DNA of 64,000 bases from Paenibacillus spiritus. Lineage in GTDB: Bacteria; Bacillota; Bacilli; Paenibacillales; Paenibacillaceae. This document shows, piece by piece, positions 24,787 through 32,990 of this stretch. Made by a program: the position numbers and the translations under genes. How positions within the stretch are numbered: position 1 is the stretch's first letter; every line of letters begins with the position of its first letter. Location: NCBI RefSeq assembly GCF_008710135.1, contig NZ_VYKK01000004.1, positions 541,747 to 605,746 of the forward strand, written 5' to 3'. The notes under the pieces were generated by a model. It was not told where the DNA came from, made no database searches, and saw nothing but the letters and a program-made list of their open reading frames with translations.

Positions 24787-26892
24787 TCAGCGGATGGCCG
24801 AATCCGACAGCACGCCGGACAGATTCTCGAGCTGCTTCGACATCCGTTCCATCTCCGAACCGGCCGCCATCTGTTCCCGGCCGACGGCCGCCATCTCTTC
24901 GGACATGGCTACCGTCTCCTGCGTAACCATGGCGATATTCGCAGCCGCTGCGCCCAGTATGGATTGGGAGTTCTGGAGCTGCTCCATGGAAGCTGTAACC
25001 TGCTCCAGCCCGTTCAGGAACACGTTCATCGTATCCCGGACTCCATTCAGAATATGATTCGTCGCCTGGACGGCGTCTTTCTGGGATTCATACAGGGGCA
25101 TCGCTTCTTCCACCAGCCCGGCGGCCTCATCGGCTTCCCCGGTAATCTGCTGCATGAGAACCCGGATATGGCCGAGGTTCGTCCTGGACAGATCGGCCAA
25201 GCTTCTGATTTCGCCGGCAATCACCGCAAAGCCTTTTCCCGCAGCGCCCGCGCTGGCCGCCTCAATCGAAGCGTTAAGCGAGAGGATATTGGTCTTGTTC
25301 GCCATATCCTGAAGCAGCTGAAGCATCTGACGGATCGACAGTACGCTGTCTCTCAGCGACCAGACCTTCTGCCGGACCTGGGCGGACATCGTCTCCGCGC
25401 CGACCGTCTTCTCCGTCAGCACCTGCATATAATCCGTTCCCTGAATCACGGCGTGGTCCAGTTCCCTGGCCCTTGCGGCCATCTCGCCGCTCCGGCCGGC
25501 CATCTCCTCCAGTCGGGCCGACAAGTCGCCGACCAGGCCGTTCATCTGCTCCGCATCGCCGCCGAGCCGTTCGCAGCCGCGGACGATGTTCTCCGTTGCG
25601 GCTGCGATACTCTCTGCCCCGACGCGGGAACTGCGGGCCGAACCGGTCAGCTTCCCCGAGGTTCGTCTCATCTCTTCAGACGAGCGCTGCGTCTGCTCCG
25701 CGAAGCGGGACAAATGATCCATCATGGCGTTGAAGCTGCCGCCCAGCGCGCCGATCTCATCCTTGCGGTCGAAATCCGTCCGGAGGCTCAGGTCGCCTTC
25801 CGCACCACGGCGGAACAGCTCTGTCAGCTGCTTCAGCGGCCGGCCCAGGCTCTGGCGGATCAGCAGTCCGAGTACGATTCCCGACAGGAGAAGCCCGCCG
25901 GCCGATACCCAGGCAAAAGCCTGAACAATGGTATCCAGCGGCCGAAGCAGCGTCTGGCGGGGAATGCTTCCGATGAGGAACCAGCCGGAGAGCGGCATAT
26001 ATTCATACAGGAACAGCGACTTCTCACCGCCCAACCCTTTGCCGTCATAGCTGCCGGCCTTCTGGCCTTCCGCTTCGGGTACGGCGGGAAGCGAAGGTGC
26101 GTAGTGTTCTCCGGCGAGCGCAGCATCGGCATCATAGACAAGGGTTCCGTCTGCTGAAACTACTTGAATGGCTCCGCCTTTGCCAAAAGACAGACCGTCC
26201 ATAACGGACCGGATAGTATCCAGGGGAACCTCTATCAAGGCGTAGCCAATCGTTCGGCCGGTAATCGGATTATTGAGTACCCGGCCTATGGCAATTTGAG
26301 AGGCCTCGGCCGCTTTGCTGACAAAGCCTTCTGCGCGCGGAGGAAGCACCTGCGTTACTCCGGGTTTCTGTCCGGCAAGGTCCGCCAGCCAGCCCAGCTC
26401 CCGCTTCTCCGCCGGATTGTCGCCGCTGACTCCCGGCTGGATCATCTCCGTACTGACCGTGGAGACGGTCTTCGCCAAGTCGGCGGAGAACAGGGTAATG
26501 GAGCCGATGCTCCGGTTGGAGGAGGCATAGGAACCGATCAGTTCGGTCAGTTCAGAGGCGGCCTGCTCCCGTTCGTAAGAACCGGTTCCGGGCGAGGACA
26601 GGGCATTCAGCCGGTTGACCAGCTCCTGGTCGGATTGCAGCCGGGCCCCGACCTCCGTCATCTGCCCCAGCAGCATGTCCAGCTGGGCGCGGGACTGGCT
26701 GATCGTCTGACCGGCATTCTGATGGACGAGATTCTCTACAATCCGGCTTGTGCGCGTGTAGACGACAGCCGACAGCAGAGATACTGTCAGGAGCACAACG
26801 GCAAGCACAGACAGCGTGAGTCTGGCTTGGAGCGAATGAAGCAGGCGGGTTACAGCGGACAATGGTCGTTTGGCATTTAGCGGTGTATTCAT
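24787..26892 (-). CDS. Methyl-accepting chemotaxis protein
   Basis: 701 residues. Membrane segment about 25-47, extracellular dCache-like sensing domain (about 50-315), second membrane segment about 322-345, HAMP (about 346-400), and a cytoplasmic signalling domain. The signalling tip region reads NILSLNASIEAASAGAAGKG, then FAVIAGEIRSLADLS; the usual conserved receptor tip has LAL and RAGE here, so this is a variant. It transmits a ligand signal to CheA/CheW encoded elsewhere. The promoter has the same paired TTGNTA boxes as the glucan genes, so the ligand could be a glucan fragment (inference only). Confidence 0.93.
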   Translation of the reverse strand: MNTPLNAKRPLSAVTRLLHSLQARLTLSVLAVVLLTVSLLSAVVYTRTSRIVENLVHQNAGQTISQSRAQLDMLLGQMTEVGARLQSDQELVNRLNALSSPGTGSYEREQAASELTELIGSYASSNRSIGSITLFSADLAKTVSTVSTEMIQPGVSGDNPAEKRELGWLADLAGQKPGVTQVLPPRAEGFVSKAAEASQIAIGRVLNNPITGRTIGYALIEVPLDTIRSVMDGLSFGKGGAIQVVSADGTLVYDADAALAGEHYAPSLPAVPEAEGQKAGSYDGKGLGGEKSLFLYEYMPLSGWFLIGSIPRQTLLRPLDTIVQAFAWVSAGGLLLSGIVLGLLIRQSLGRPLKQLTELFRRGAEGDLSLRTDFDRKDEIGALGGSFNAMMDHLSRFAEQTQRSSEEMRRTSGKLTGSARSSRVGAESIAAATENIVRGCERLGGDAEQMNGLVGDLSARLEEMAGRSGEMAARARELDHAVIQGTDYMQVLTEKTVGAETMSAQVRQKVWSLRDSVLSIRQMLQLLQDMANKTNILSLNASIEAASAGAAGKGFAVIAGEIRSLADLSRTNLGHIRVLMQQITGEADEAAGLVEEAMPLYESQKDAVQATNHILNGVRDTMNVFLNGLEQVTASMEQLQNSQSILGAAAANIAMVTQETVAMSEEMAAVGREQMAAGSEMERMSKQLENLSGVLSDSAIR

Positions 26893-26937
26893 GATGGTCG
26901 TTAACCCCTCTTATTTCGGGTAGAAGCCTATGCCTCG

Positions 26938-26993
26938 ATTATAGAAGGGGGGCCGATCGGTCAGACATACCAAAGTTCCGTCTCATGTAACAA
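26938..26993 (-). promoter_or_regulatory. Promoter of the chemoreceptor gene with paired TTGNTA boxes
   Basis: Minus strand: TATAAT -10 at 26938-26943, TTGGTATG (26966-26973) 22 bp upstream, and TTGTTACA (26986-26993) exactly 20 bp further. Same geometry as at 7250-7304 and 12044-12099. The outer box directly adjoins the end of the helD gene. Confidence 0.6.
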
Positions 26994-27003
26994 ATTGTCA
27001 AGG

Positions 27004-29262
27004 TCAGGCTTCCGGTTGCGCTTCCGGCCAGCCTTCCGCCGTCTCTACCGCGCCGGCTGCGGCCGCGAGCGCGCCAGGCAGCTCCCCGCTGCCGAGCAGC
27101 CAGAGCTCATGCAGGGCTCGGGTACAGCCGACGTACAGCAGCTTGGCATCCCAGGCGGCTTCGCCGTAGTGCTCCCGGTCGGCGTCGGCCAGCAGAACCG
27201 CATCGAATTCAAGTCCTTTGGACAGATAGATCGGCAGCACGGACAGTCCGCCCTTGTACTCCGTCATGCCGCCGTCGATCAGGTTCAGCCCGGGGAACCG
27301 GGGCAGCAGTTCGGCATGCAGCGCCTCCGCGTCCGCAAGGCTTCGCGTCAGCACCGCCACGGTCCGGTACTCCCGGCCGGACAATTCGGCAAGCGCCCGG
27401 GCGATGACCCGGACGCGCGGGGAAGCGTCGGGCAGCGGCGCATCGCTTCCATTGCCGCTTCCCGACGCCGGCCCGCCGGCCGATCCGGTCGCCGCTGGTT
27501 CCGAACGGATCAGCCGCACCGGGCTGCCGCTGCGGAAGACGGGCACCGCCAGCAGCCCGCTTCCGACGCCGTGCGCCAGAATCCCGTTCGCGAACTCGAT
27601 GATCTCCATGGTCGAACGGTAGCTGCGAGTCAGCGCATGGTAAGCGGTGTCGGACGGGTCGAATAAACCGCTCATTTCGGACCAGTCATGGACGCCGCGA
27701 TAGGCATGGATGCCTTGCGACAGATCGCCGAGAATGGTGAAGGAATGGCCCTTCACATAGCGGTCCAGCATGAAGATCTGAAACGGTGAGAAATCCTGCG
27801 CCTCGTCGATGACGACATGGTCGAACCGCTGGATACTCTCGTCACCGTTCAGCAGATAGTGAATATAAAGCATCGGCGGCAGATCTTCCTCTCGGAGCAG
27901 CCCTTTCTTCAGGGCCTTCTGCGTGTCCTTCAGGACGGAAGCGGGGATGGCGTCCGGCGCTTCGACCGGCCAGCCTGCCGGAACCTTGGCGGCCCGGAAG
28001 ATTATGCGGTAGATGCCCGCCGGCTCGTATTTCGGCCATTTCGCTGCGTACGCCTTCTCGCGCTGGGCCGCCTTCTTCTTCCGTTCCTTGAGCGCGGCGG
28101 CGGAAGGGCTCTTCTTCAGCTCCATCTCGATCCAGCGGTGAATCCGCGCGAGAACGCGCTCCTTGCGCCGGGCCGGAGCATACGGCGCATATTCCCGGTC
28201 ATGCCAGTCGAGAATCATGCGGCGCGGCAGGATTTTGCCGTCCCAGGGCGAGAAGTCGCCTTCCGGCACCGCCGTCTCTTCCAGCAGCCCCACCGCCTCT
28301 TCGATGACGGGAACGAGTGCCGTCGAGCCTTTGAAACGGGCCGGCGTCTCTTCCGTCAGAGCCGGCATCGGGCCGGTTCTCTCGAACCAGCGGTCGTAGG
28401 TCTCCTGGGCCGCATCCGGCGCAAGCTCCACGCCAAGCGCCTCCGAAGCCCAGTCCGCGAAGGTGCTCTGGGCGATATTGCCGACGCCGAGCTCGGGAAG
28501 CACATCCGATATGTAATCGAGGAACATGCGGTTGGGCGCGAAGATAATCATTTTCTCGGCCGTGACCTGCTCCTTGTACTGGTACAGCAAAAAAGCGAGC
28601 CGGTGCAGCGCCACGGTCGTCTTGCCGCTGCCGGCCACGCCCTGGATGATGAGCGCGGTATTCTTGGCCGCCCGGATAATCCGGTCCTGCTCCTCCTGGA
28701 TGGTCGAGACAATGTCGCGCAGCCGGTTGTCCTTGTTCTCGCCGAGCCGGTAGACGAGGAACTCGTCCGAGACCGCCGGTCCGTCGCTCTCGCGGTCGAA
28801 CGTGTCGGCCACGCGCTCCAGAATCCGCTTGCGGATCACCACGTTCCGCTTGAGGTAGACCAGCCCTTCAATGAGGCCTTCTTCCGGCGTCTCATAGCTG
28901 ACCGGTTCCCGGCCGCCGGTAAAGGAGTAGAATAGGCTCGCCACCGGAGCGCGCCAGTCGATCACCATCGGGTGGTCGCCGGCTTCGTCGCGGTCGGCGC
29001 CGATTTTGCCGATATACAGCGCCTTGCGCTGACCTTCGCCGTTCTCCTGGAAATCCAGCCGCCCGAAGTACGGCTCCTGCCGCAGCTTGGCCAGCGCGTT
29101 CCGGCGCTCCTCGCGGATGCCTTCCAGCACCTGCTCCGTGTAGTCGTGTCCGGTATAGACCGGCGTATTCCGCAGCCGTTCGAGCTGAGTGTCAATCTCG
29201 TACAGCACCGCATCCAGCCTGCTCTGTTCCTCTTGATAGGCACTTTGAAATGTCTCTTCCAA
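27004..29262 (-). CDS. helD: RNA polymerase recycling motor HelD (UvrD/Rep-like helicase family)
   Basis: 752 residues, close to Bacillus subtilis HelD (774). The N-terminal coiled-coil arm (about 1-90) is followed by the HelD signature HPMVIDWRAPVASLFYSF. Walker A is QGVAGSGKTTVALHR (about residue 207), motif II is DHVVIDEAQDFSPFQ, motif III is TILGDLSQGIHAYRG, and motif VI is LLYVGCTRALHELWLL. HelD binds RNA polymerase, pushing into both channels to release stalled complexes. The start is TTG at 29262, eight to nine bases after AGGAGG. The 5' untranslated region contains three 65-bp tandem repeats. Confidence 0.95.
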   Translation of the reverse strand: MEETFQSAYQEEQSRLDAVLYEIDTQLERLRNTPVYTGHDYTEQVLEGIREERRNALAKLRQEPYFGRLDFQENGEGQRKALYIGKIGADRDEAGDHPMVIDWRAPVASLFYSFTGGREPVSYETPEEGLIEGLVYLKRNVVIRKRILERVADTFDRESDGPAVSDEFLVYRLGENKDNRLRDIVSTIQEEQDRIIRAAKNTALIIQGVAGSGKTTVALHRLAFLLYQYKEQVTAEKMIIFAPNRMFLDYISDVLPELGVGNIAQSTFADWASEALGVELAPDAAQETYDRWFERTGPMPALTEETPARFKGSTALVPVIEEAVGLLEETAVPEGDFSPWDGKILPRRMILDWHDREYAPYAPARRKERVLARIHRWIEMELKKSPSAAALKERKKKAAQREKAYAAKWPKYEPAGIYRIIFRAAKVPAGWPVEAPDAIPASVLKDTQKALKKGLLREEDLPPMLYIHYLLNGDESIQRFDHVVIDEAQDFSPFQIFMLDRYVKGHSFTILGDLSQGIHAYRGVHDWSEMSGLFDPSDTAYHALTRSYRSTMEIIEFANGILAHGVGSGLLAVPVFRSGSPVRLIRSEPAATGSAGGPASGSGNGSDAPLPDASPRVRVIARALAELSGREYRTVAVLTRSLADAEALHAELLPRFPGLNLIDGGMTEYKGGLSVLPIYLSKGLEFDAVLLADADREHYGEAAWDAKLLYVGCTRALHELWLLGSGELPGALAAAAGAVETAEGWPEAQPEA

Positions 29263-29279
29263 ATCAGTTACCTCCTAAA

Positions 29280-29515
29280 AGTTTGCGCTGATTAAGCTTC
29301 CGGCATTGCTTCAGCAAACTCGCTTCGAAAGCATACGCTTAGTTTTGCGTACGAATAGGCTTCTTGCATTGGCTTCAGCAAAACTCGCTTCGAAAGCATA
29401 CGCTTAGTTTTGCGTACGAATAGGCTTCTTACATTGGCTTCAGCAAAACTCGCTTCGAAAGCATACGCTTAGTTTTGCGTACGAATAGGCTTCTTGCGTT
29501 GGCTTCAGCAAAAGG
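29280..29515 (-). repeat. Tandem array of 64-65-bp repeats in the helD leader
   Basis: Units start at the GCAAA(A)CT box at 29314, 29378 and 29443, with a partial at 29508 (periods 64, 65, 65 bp). Each unit carries the dyad GCAAAACT / AGTTTTGC around CGCTTCGAAAGCATACGCTT. The array lies between a predicted promoter (29522-29551) and the helD Shine-Dalgarno AGGAGG (29271-29276). The last half-dyad runs into that site as GCAAACTTTTAGGAGG. It belongs to the same family as the array at 43754-44040. Confidence 0.95.
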
Positions 29516-29521
29516 GTATCC

Positions 29522-29551
29522 AGCATATCACAACAAGTGAAAATATGCCAA
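29522..29551 (-). promoter_or_regulatory. Predicted helD promoter
   Basis: Minus strand TTGGCA (29546-29551), 18-bp spacer, TATGCT (29522-29527) with an extended TGA just before the -10. It would start the transcript near 29515, at the edge of the repeat array. Confidence 0.55.
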
Positions 29552-29580
29552 TATCAATTAGACAAGGCGTAACTCACGCC

Positions 29581-29612
29581 AAAAAACCGCTCCCTGGTTC
29601 TTGGGGCGGTTC
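29581..29612 (-). terminator. Terminator of the membrane-protein gene
   Basis: On the minus strand AACCGCCCC pairs with GGAGCGGTT (one mismatch) and is followed by TTTTTT. It lies 58 bp after the stop of the gene at 29670-30215. Confidence 0.8.
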
Positions 29613-29669
29613 CTTGGCATGAATGAATCGTCATGTCCCGTTACATGCATGCCGCCCGGCTCGGATGCA

Positions 29670-30215
29670 TCAGACCGGCTTCTGCTTTTTGGGCCAGATA
29701 AAGTGGGATACGCCGATGAGAAAATCAATGCCAAGGATCAGCATCCACTTCCATACCGTTTGAATCAACAGTTCCGTTCGGGACGCCTCGCCCACCGCCC
29801 AGTCGGTGAAGACCAGCAGTCCCGCTCCGATAACGAAGGCTGCGGCATGCCTGAGCACGCCTTTCATATCCTGTATGGCGTAGTCCATCCCGTACCGCTT
29901 CACGGGCTTCTCTCCCTGCTTGAGCACATAGTACCGAAAACGTTCATCCGCCCAGCGGATCATGCTTCTCCCGAATGCGATCGACACGCCGATATACACC
30001 GCGGCTAGGGCATGCGCCAGCGTCGCCGTCGCGCCGTTATAGAGATCGACGCCTGCGACGACCAGCAGATATAAATCGAGCACCGGCGTCAACGACAGCA
30101 GCGCCATTCCCAACGTCTTCTTCCCAAGCACATACCGAAGAAGGAGTCCAAGAATAATGCATACCCAAAAAGCGGCTTCACACACAATCATTGATCCTAC
30201 AATGAAGTTCAACAT
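29670..30215 (-). CDS. Integral membrane protein of unknown function
   Basis: 181 residues with about five hydrophobic segments (roughly 1-25, 35-60, 65-88, 125-145 and 155-175) and a basic cytoplasmic loop (ERFRYYVLKQGEKPVKRYG). No catalytic motif is recognised. The ATG at 30215 follows AAAGGGG. It is transcribed divergently from a TetR regulator, and an operator-like palindrome lies between them, so it is probably the regulator's target. The substrate or role is unknown. Confidence 0.8.
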   Translation of the reverse strand: MLNFIVGSMIVCEAAFWVCIILGLLLRYVLGKKTLGMALLSLTPVLDLYLLVVAGVDLYNGATATLAHALAAVYIGVSIAFGRSMIRWADERFRYYVLKQGEKPVKRYGMDYAIQDMKGVLRHAAAFVIGAGLLVFTDWAVGEASRTELLIQTVWKWMLILGIDFLIGVSHFIWPKKQKPV

Positions 30216-30229
30216 CCATGCCCCTTTCC

Positions 30230-30292
30230 AATACACTTGTGCTTTTTAACGCTGTCATCATATCACGCCCCTCTTTGCAATACAACTGTATT
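30230..30292. promoter_or_regulatory. Probable TetR operators in the divergent intergenic region
   Basis: A perfect palindrome AATACA-AC-TGTATT (30279-30292) and a related copy AATACACTTGTGCT (30230-30243) lie 49 bp apart. One lies upstream of the predicted TetR -10 TACAAT (30314-30319), and the other sits at the start of the membrane-protein gene. Confidence 0.55.
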
Positions 30293-30325
30293 TTATAAAC
30301 CGGGCCGATGTGCTACAATGAACAC

Positions 30326-30922
30326 ATGCCAAAAATCGTGAATCATGAACAGAAAAAAGAATATATCGCCGCCGCTGCCTGGCGGGTCATACTCAGGGAA
30401 GGAATGAAAGGTGCGACAGTGCGCGGGATTGCCCAGGAGGCCGGCATGTCGCTCGGCGCGCTGAGGCATTATTTCTCGACCCAGGAGGATCTGATTGCCT
30501 ATGCCATGCAGCTCGTACGGGAACGGGCGCTCCTGCGTATCACCGCGAATGACCGGCCGGATCTTCCTCCGAAGATCAGAGTGCTGAATCTTCTCTTTGA
30601 AGTGGTGCCTTGGAGCGAGGATACGCGGGCGGAAATGGATGTCTGGCTGGCCTATGTGTTCTCGCTCGGCCCCAAAGCGGATACGCTCGGCGTTCAGCAG
30701 GAGATGCGGACCGGGATGCAGAGCCTTATCGCTTACTTGTCCGAGGTGCGCATGCTGCGCGAGGGAACGGATCCGGAGCTGGCAGCCGAGACGCTGTACT
30801 CGCTCGTCGACGGTCTCGCGATGCATGCCTACCTCGAACCAGGACGCTTATCGAAGGAGCGGATTGCCGCCGTACTTACGGGTTATTTGGATTCGATCTG
30901 TGTTGCGGAGCAAGGAGGCTGA
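30326..30922 (+). CDS. TetR-family transcriptional regulator
   Basis: 198 residues. The N-terminal helix-turn-helix is GATVRGIAQEAGMSLGALRH followed by YFSTQEDLI, with a helical ligand-binding C-terminal domain of the TetR_C_6 kind. The ATG at 30326 gives the usual family start (PKIVNHEQKKEYIAAAAW). The -10 TACAAT ends 6 bases before it, so the message may be leaderless, and no Shine-Dalgarno is visible. It is divergent from the membrane-protein gene and probably represses it and itself through the palindromes between them. The inducer is unknown. Confidence 0.92.
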   Translation: MPKIVNHEQKKEYIAAAAWRVILREGMKGATVRGIAQEAGMSLGALRHYFSTQEDLIAYAMQLVRERALLRITANDRPDLPPKIRVLNLLFEVVPWSEDTRAEMDVWLAYVFSLGPKADTLGVQQEMRTGMQSLIAYLSEVRMLREGTDPELAAETLYSLVDGLAMHAYLEPGRLSKERIAAVLTGYLDSICVAEQGG

Positions 30923-30952
30923 GCCTGACTGTCGGTTCAGGAATAAGTTCAT

Positions 30953-31423
30953 ATGAAAAGAGGCGCGAACATCATATTTGGAAGAACGATCACTCTTGCT
31001 CTTTGTATCTTGATGCTTACGGCCTGTCACAGCTCTTCCTCGCCGCCGCTCTCCATGATTGATGTTTCACTGTACCGAACAGAGTCTACACGGGCACAGC
31101 CGGAGTTGATTGATATCATCTCCGATACGGCGAAGCTGGACACCGTTGCCCATCAGATCAGCGAAGCCGTGCCGGTAGCGAAGATTCCCGGGGCCGATAA
31201 GATTGACCGACTCTATGTGCTTCAGTGCTCCTACGATTCAGCAGGCAAGGTTGCCCACACCGATTCTTATATGTACGCGGTCGCCGAAGACCAGAGCGCT
31301 TATATCAAGCCGTTCAAGCTAACCTCCGGCTATTCGGTCGACCTATTCGATTCAGAAGCCAAGTCAGCGCTGTGGCACAAGATCGGGACGGAGGGCTGGA
31401 AGGCTGTGAAGCCCCTTCTGTAA
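30953..31423 (+). CDS. Small lipoprotein of unknown function
   Basis: 156 residues. The N-terminus has positive charges, a hydrophobic stretch and the lipobox LTAC (Cys about residue 25), so it is a membrane-anchored lipoprotein. The mature part (about 130 residues) includes VLQCSYDSAGKVAHTDSYMY and the C-terminus LWHKIGTEGWKAVKPLL. I do not recognise the family. It follows the TetR gene by 30 bp on the same strand with only a weak ribosome site (AGGAA) and may be co-transcribed. Confidence 0.75.
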   Translation: MKRGANIIFGRTITLALCILMLTACHSSSSPPLSMIDVSLYRTESTRAQPELIDIISDTAKLDTVAHQISEAVPVAKIPGADKIDRLYVLQCSYDSAGKVAHTDSYMYAVAEDQSAYIKPFKLTSGYSVDLFDSEAKSALWHKIGTEGWKAVKPLL

Positions 31424-31461
31424 AAGACGCCAACTAAGCCCCGGAAGCCCGCGTCCCGCTT

Positions 31462-31497
31462 CAAAAATAAAAACCGCCCCTCTTCCAAGGGACGGTT
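31462..31497 (-). terminator. Terminator of the purine permease gene
   Basis: On the minus strand AACCGTCCCTT pairs with GAGGGGCGGTT and is followed by TTTATTTTT. It lies 22 bp after the permease stop codon. Confidence 0.85.
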
Positions 31498-31518
31498 CGC
31501 ATGGATGCGGCTGCCGCT

Positions 31519-32817
31519 CTACAGCATCGCGTGCAGAATAAAATTCGCCAGGAACAGTCCGGCGATGACGTACAGCGCCGGCGGCACCTCATGCCGGCGG
31601 CCGAGCGCCAGCTTGACGATCGGGTAGGTAATGAAGCCGAACGCCATGCCGTCCACAATGCTGTAGGTGAACGGAATCATGACCATGACGAGGAATGCGG
31701 GGAACAGCTCGCTGAGGTCATAGAAATCCATGACCCGCACGCTCTGGACCATGAGTCCGCCGATGACGATGAGGATCGGAGCAATGGCGCTGTCGGGGAT
31801 GTAGGTCAGCAGCGGAATGAACAGGAAGGTCGCACCGAACAGAATGCCCGTCACGAGCGGGGTCAGCCCGGTGCGTCCGCCTGCGGCGATGCCGGCGTTC
31901 GATTCGGCGGCGGCTACAACCGGGCTGCTCCCGAAGATACCGGCCAGAATATTGGCCAGCGAGAGCGCCCGCAGGCTGCTCTTGAACCGCTCCGGCTTGC
32001 CGGCCAGCTCTGTCTGCGAGGCGATCAGCCCGATGTTCTCAAAGACGATGATCAGCAGCAGCAGAAAGACGGCAATCCAGAACACCAGGCTGAAGAACCG
32101 CTCCCAGCCCATGCTGGCAAATACGCCGCCGTACCCGGTGAAGATATGCCCGGCTTCGACCCGGCCTGAGGTGTGTCCCGCTCCCAGCAGATAGGCCAGA
32201 CCGGTCCCGGCCAGCATACTGATCAGAAGCCCGCCCTTAGTCTCGCGCAGGAACAGCACCAGCGCCAGCAGAAGGGTCAGGCAGGAGGTCAGGACCTTCG
32301 GATCGCTGAAGTGACCGATGGCGACGAGCGTCGTCTGGTGGGCAATGACGATCCCGCTTTTTTGCAGTCCGATGAAGGTTAGGAAGAGTCCGATGCCGAC
32401 GGTAATGGCATGCTGCAGATTCCGCGGAATCGCATCGCTGAGAATCCGGTAGAGCGAAGTAAACGCCACAACGGCGAACAGCACCCCCGATATGACGACA
32501 ACGGTCAGCGCCTCGCGCCAATCGAGCTGCATGGAATGGACGAGCGTATAGGTAAAAAAGGCGTTGATGCCCATGCCGGGCACCACGACGATGGGCGTTT
32601 TGCCGATAAAAGCCATCAGCAGGCAGCCTGCGATGGAGGTCAGCAGGGTCGCGACCATACCGGCCCGCAGCGGCATGCCGGCGTCGTGGAGAATGTTGGC
32701 GTTGACCATGACAATATAGACGGATGCAAAGTACGACAGTATGCCTGCCGACCACTCCCGCTTCCAGTTGTCCTCTGCCTGCAGGCCGAGAGGGCCGCGC
32801 CAAAAATGGCTTGTCAT
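31519..32817 (-). CDS. NCS2-family purine (guanine/hypoxanthine) permease, AzgA/PbuG type
   Basis: 432 residues, about 12 membrane segments. The AzgA-type start is ERE-like (DNWKREWSAGILSYFASVYI), with signatures ILHDAGMPLRAGMVATLL and VVPGMGINAFFTYTLV, and the NCS2 motif in ESNAGIAAGGRTGLTPLVTG. It imports hypoxanthine, guanine or adenine by proton symport; the exact purine cannot be read. The ATG at 32817 has GGAGG eight bases upstream. No purine riboswitch is seen; a strong terminator lies 80-113 bp upstream, between it and tcdA. Confidence 0.93.
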   Translation of the reverse strand: MTSHFWRGPLGLQAEDNWKREWSAGILSYFASVYIVMVNANILHDAGMPLRAGMVATLLTSIAGCLLMAFIGKTPIVVVPGMGINAFFTYTLVHSMQLDWREALTVVVISGVLFAVVAFTSLYRILSDAIPRNLQHAITVGIGLFLTFIGLQKSGIVIAHQTTLVAIGHFSDPKVLTSCLTLLLALVLFLRETKGGLLISMLAGTGLAYLLGAGHTSGRVEAGHIFTGYGGVFASMGWERFFSLVFWIAVFLLLLIIVFENIGLIASQTELAGKPERFKSSLRALSLANILAGIFGSSPVVAAAESNAGIAAGGRTGLTPLVTGILFGATFLFIPLLTYIPDSAIAPILIVIGGLMVQSVRVMDFYDLSELFPAFLVMVMIPFTYSIVDGMAFGFITYPIVKLALGRRHEVPPALYVIAGLFLANFILHAML

Positions 32818-32897
32818 TAGAATAACCTCCGATACAATTCCGCTGGCTCATTACCCGGTTCTGCCAGGGTTCAAACACGGGCCCGGGCGGCCCTCCC

Positions 32898-32930
32898 AAA
32901 AAGAACGAGCCGCCGGTTACCGGCGACTCG
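32898..32930 (-). terminator. Strong terminator between tcdA and the purine permease gene
   Basis: On the minus strand CGAGTCGCCGG pairs with CCGGCGGCTCG (11 bp, one wobble) around TAA and is followed by TTCTTTTT. It ends the hisS-aspS-tcdA transcript, or attenuates the permease gene. Confidence 0.92.
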
Positions 32931-32990
32931 CCCCCTACTATTCCTGTATGCGTGTAATTCGGCAACTCTATACCTGAGCGGCGCCTAAAT

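Noticed and set aside
32898..32990. Lysine-type or purine riboswitch before the purine permease gene
   Set aside because: A few short matches (GAGTCGCC, GGGAGGG) recall the lysine riboswitch, but the conserved core is missing, and no purine aptamer consensus is found.
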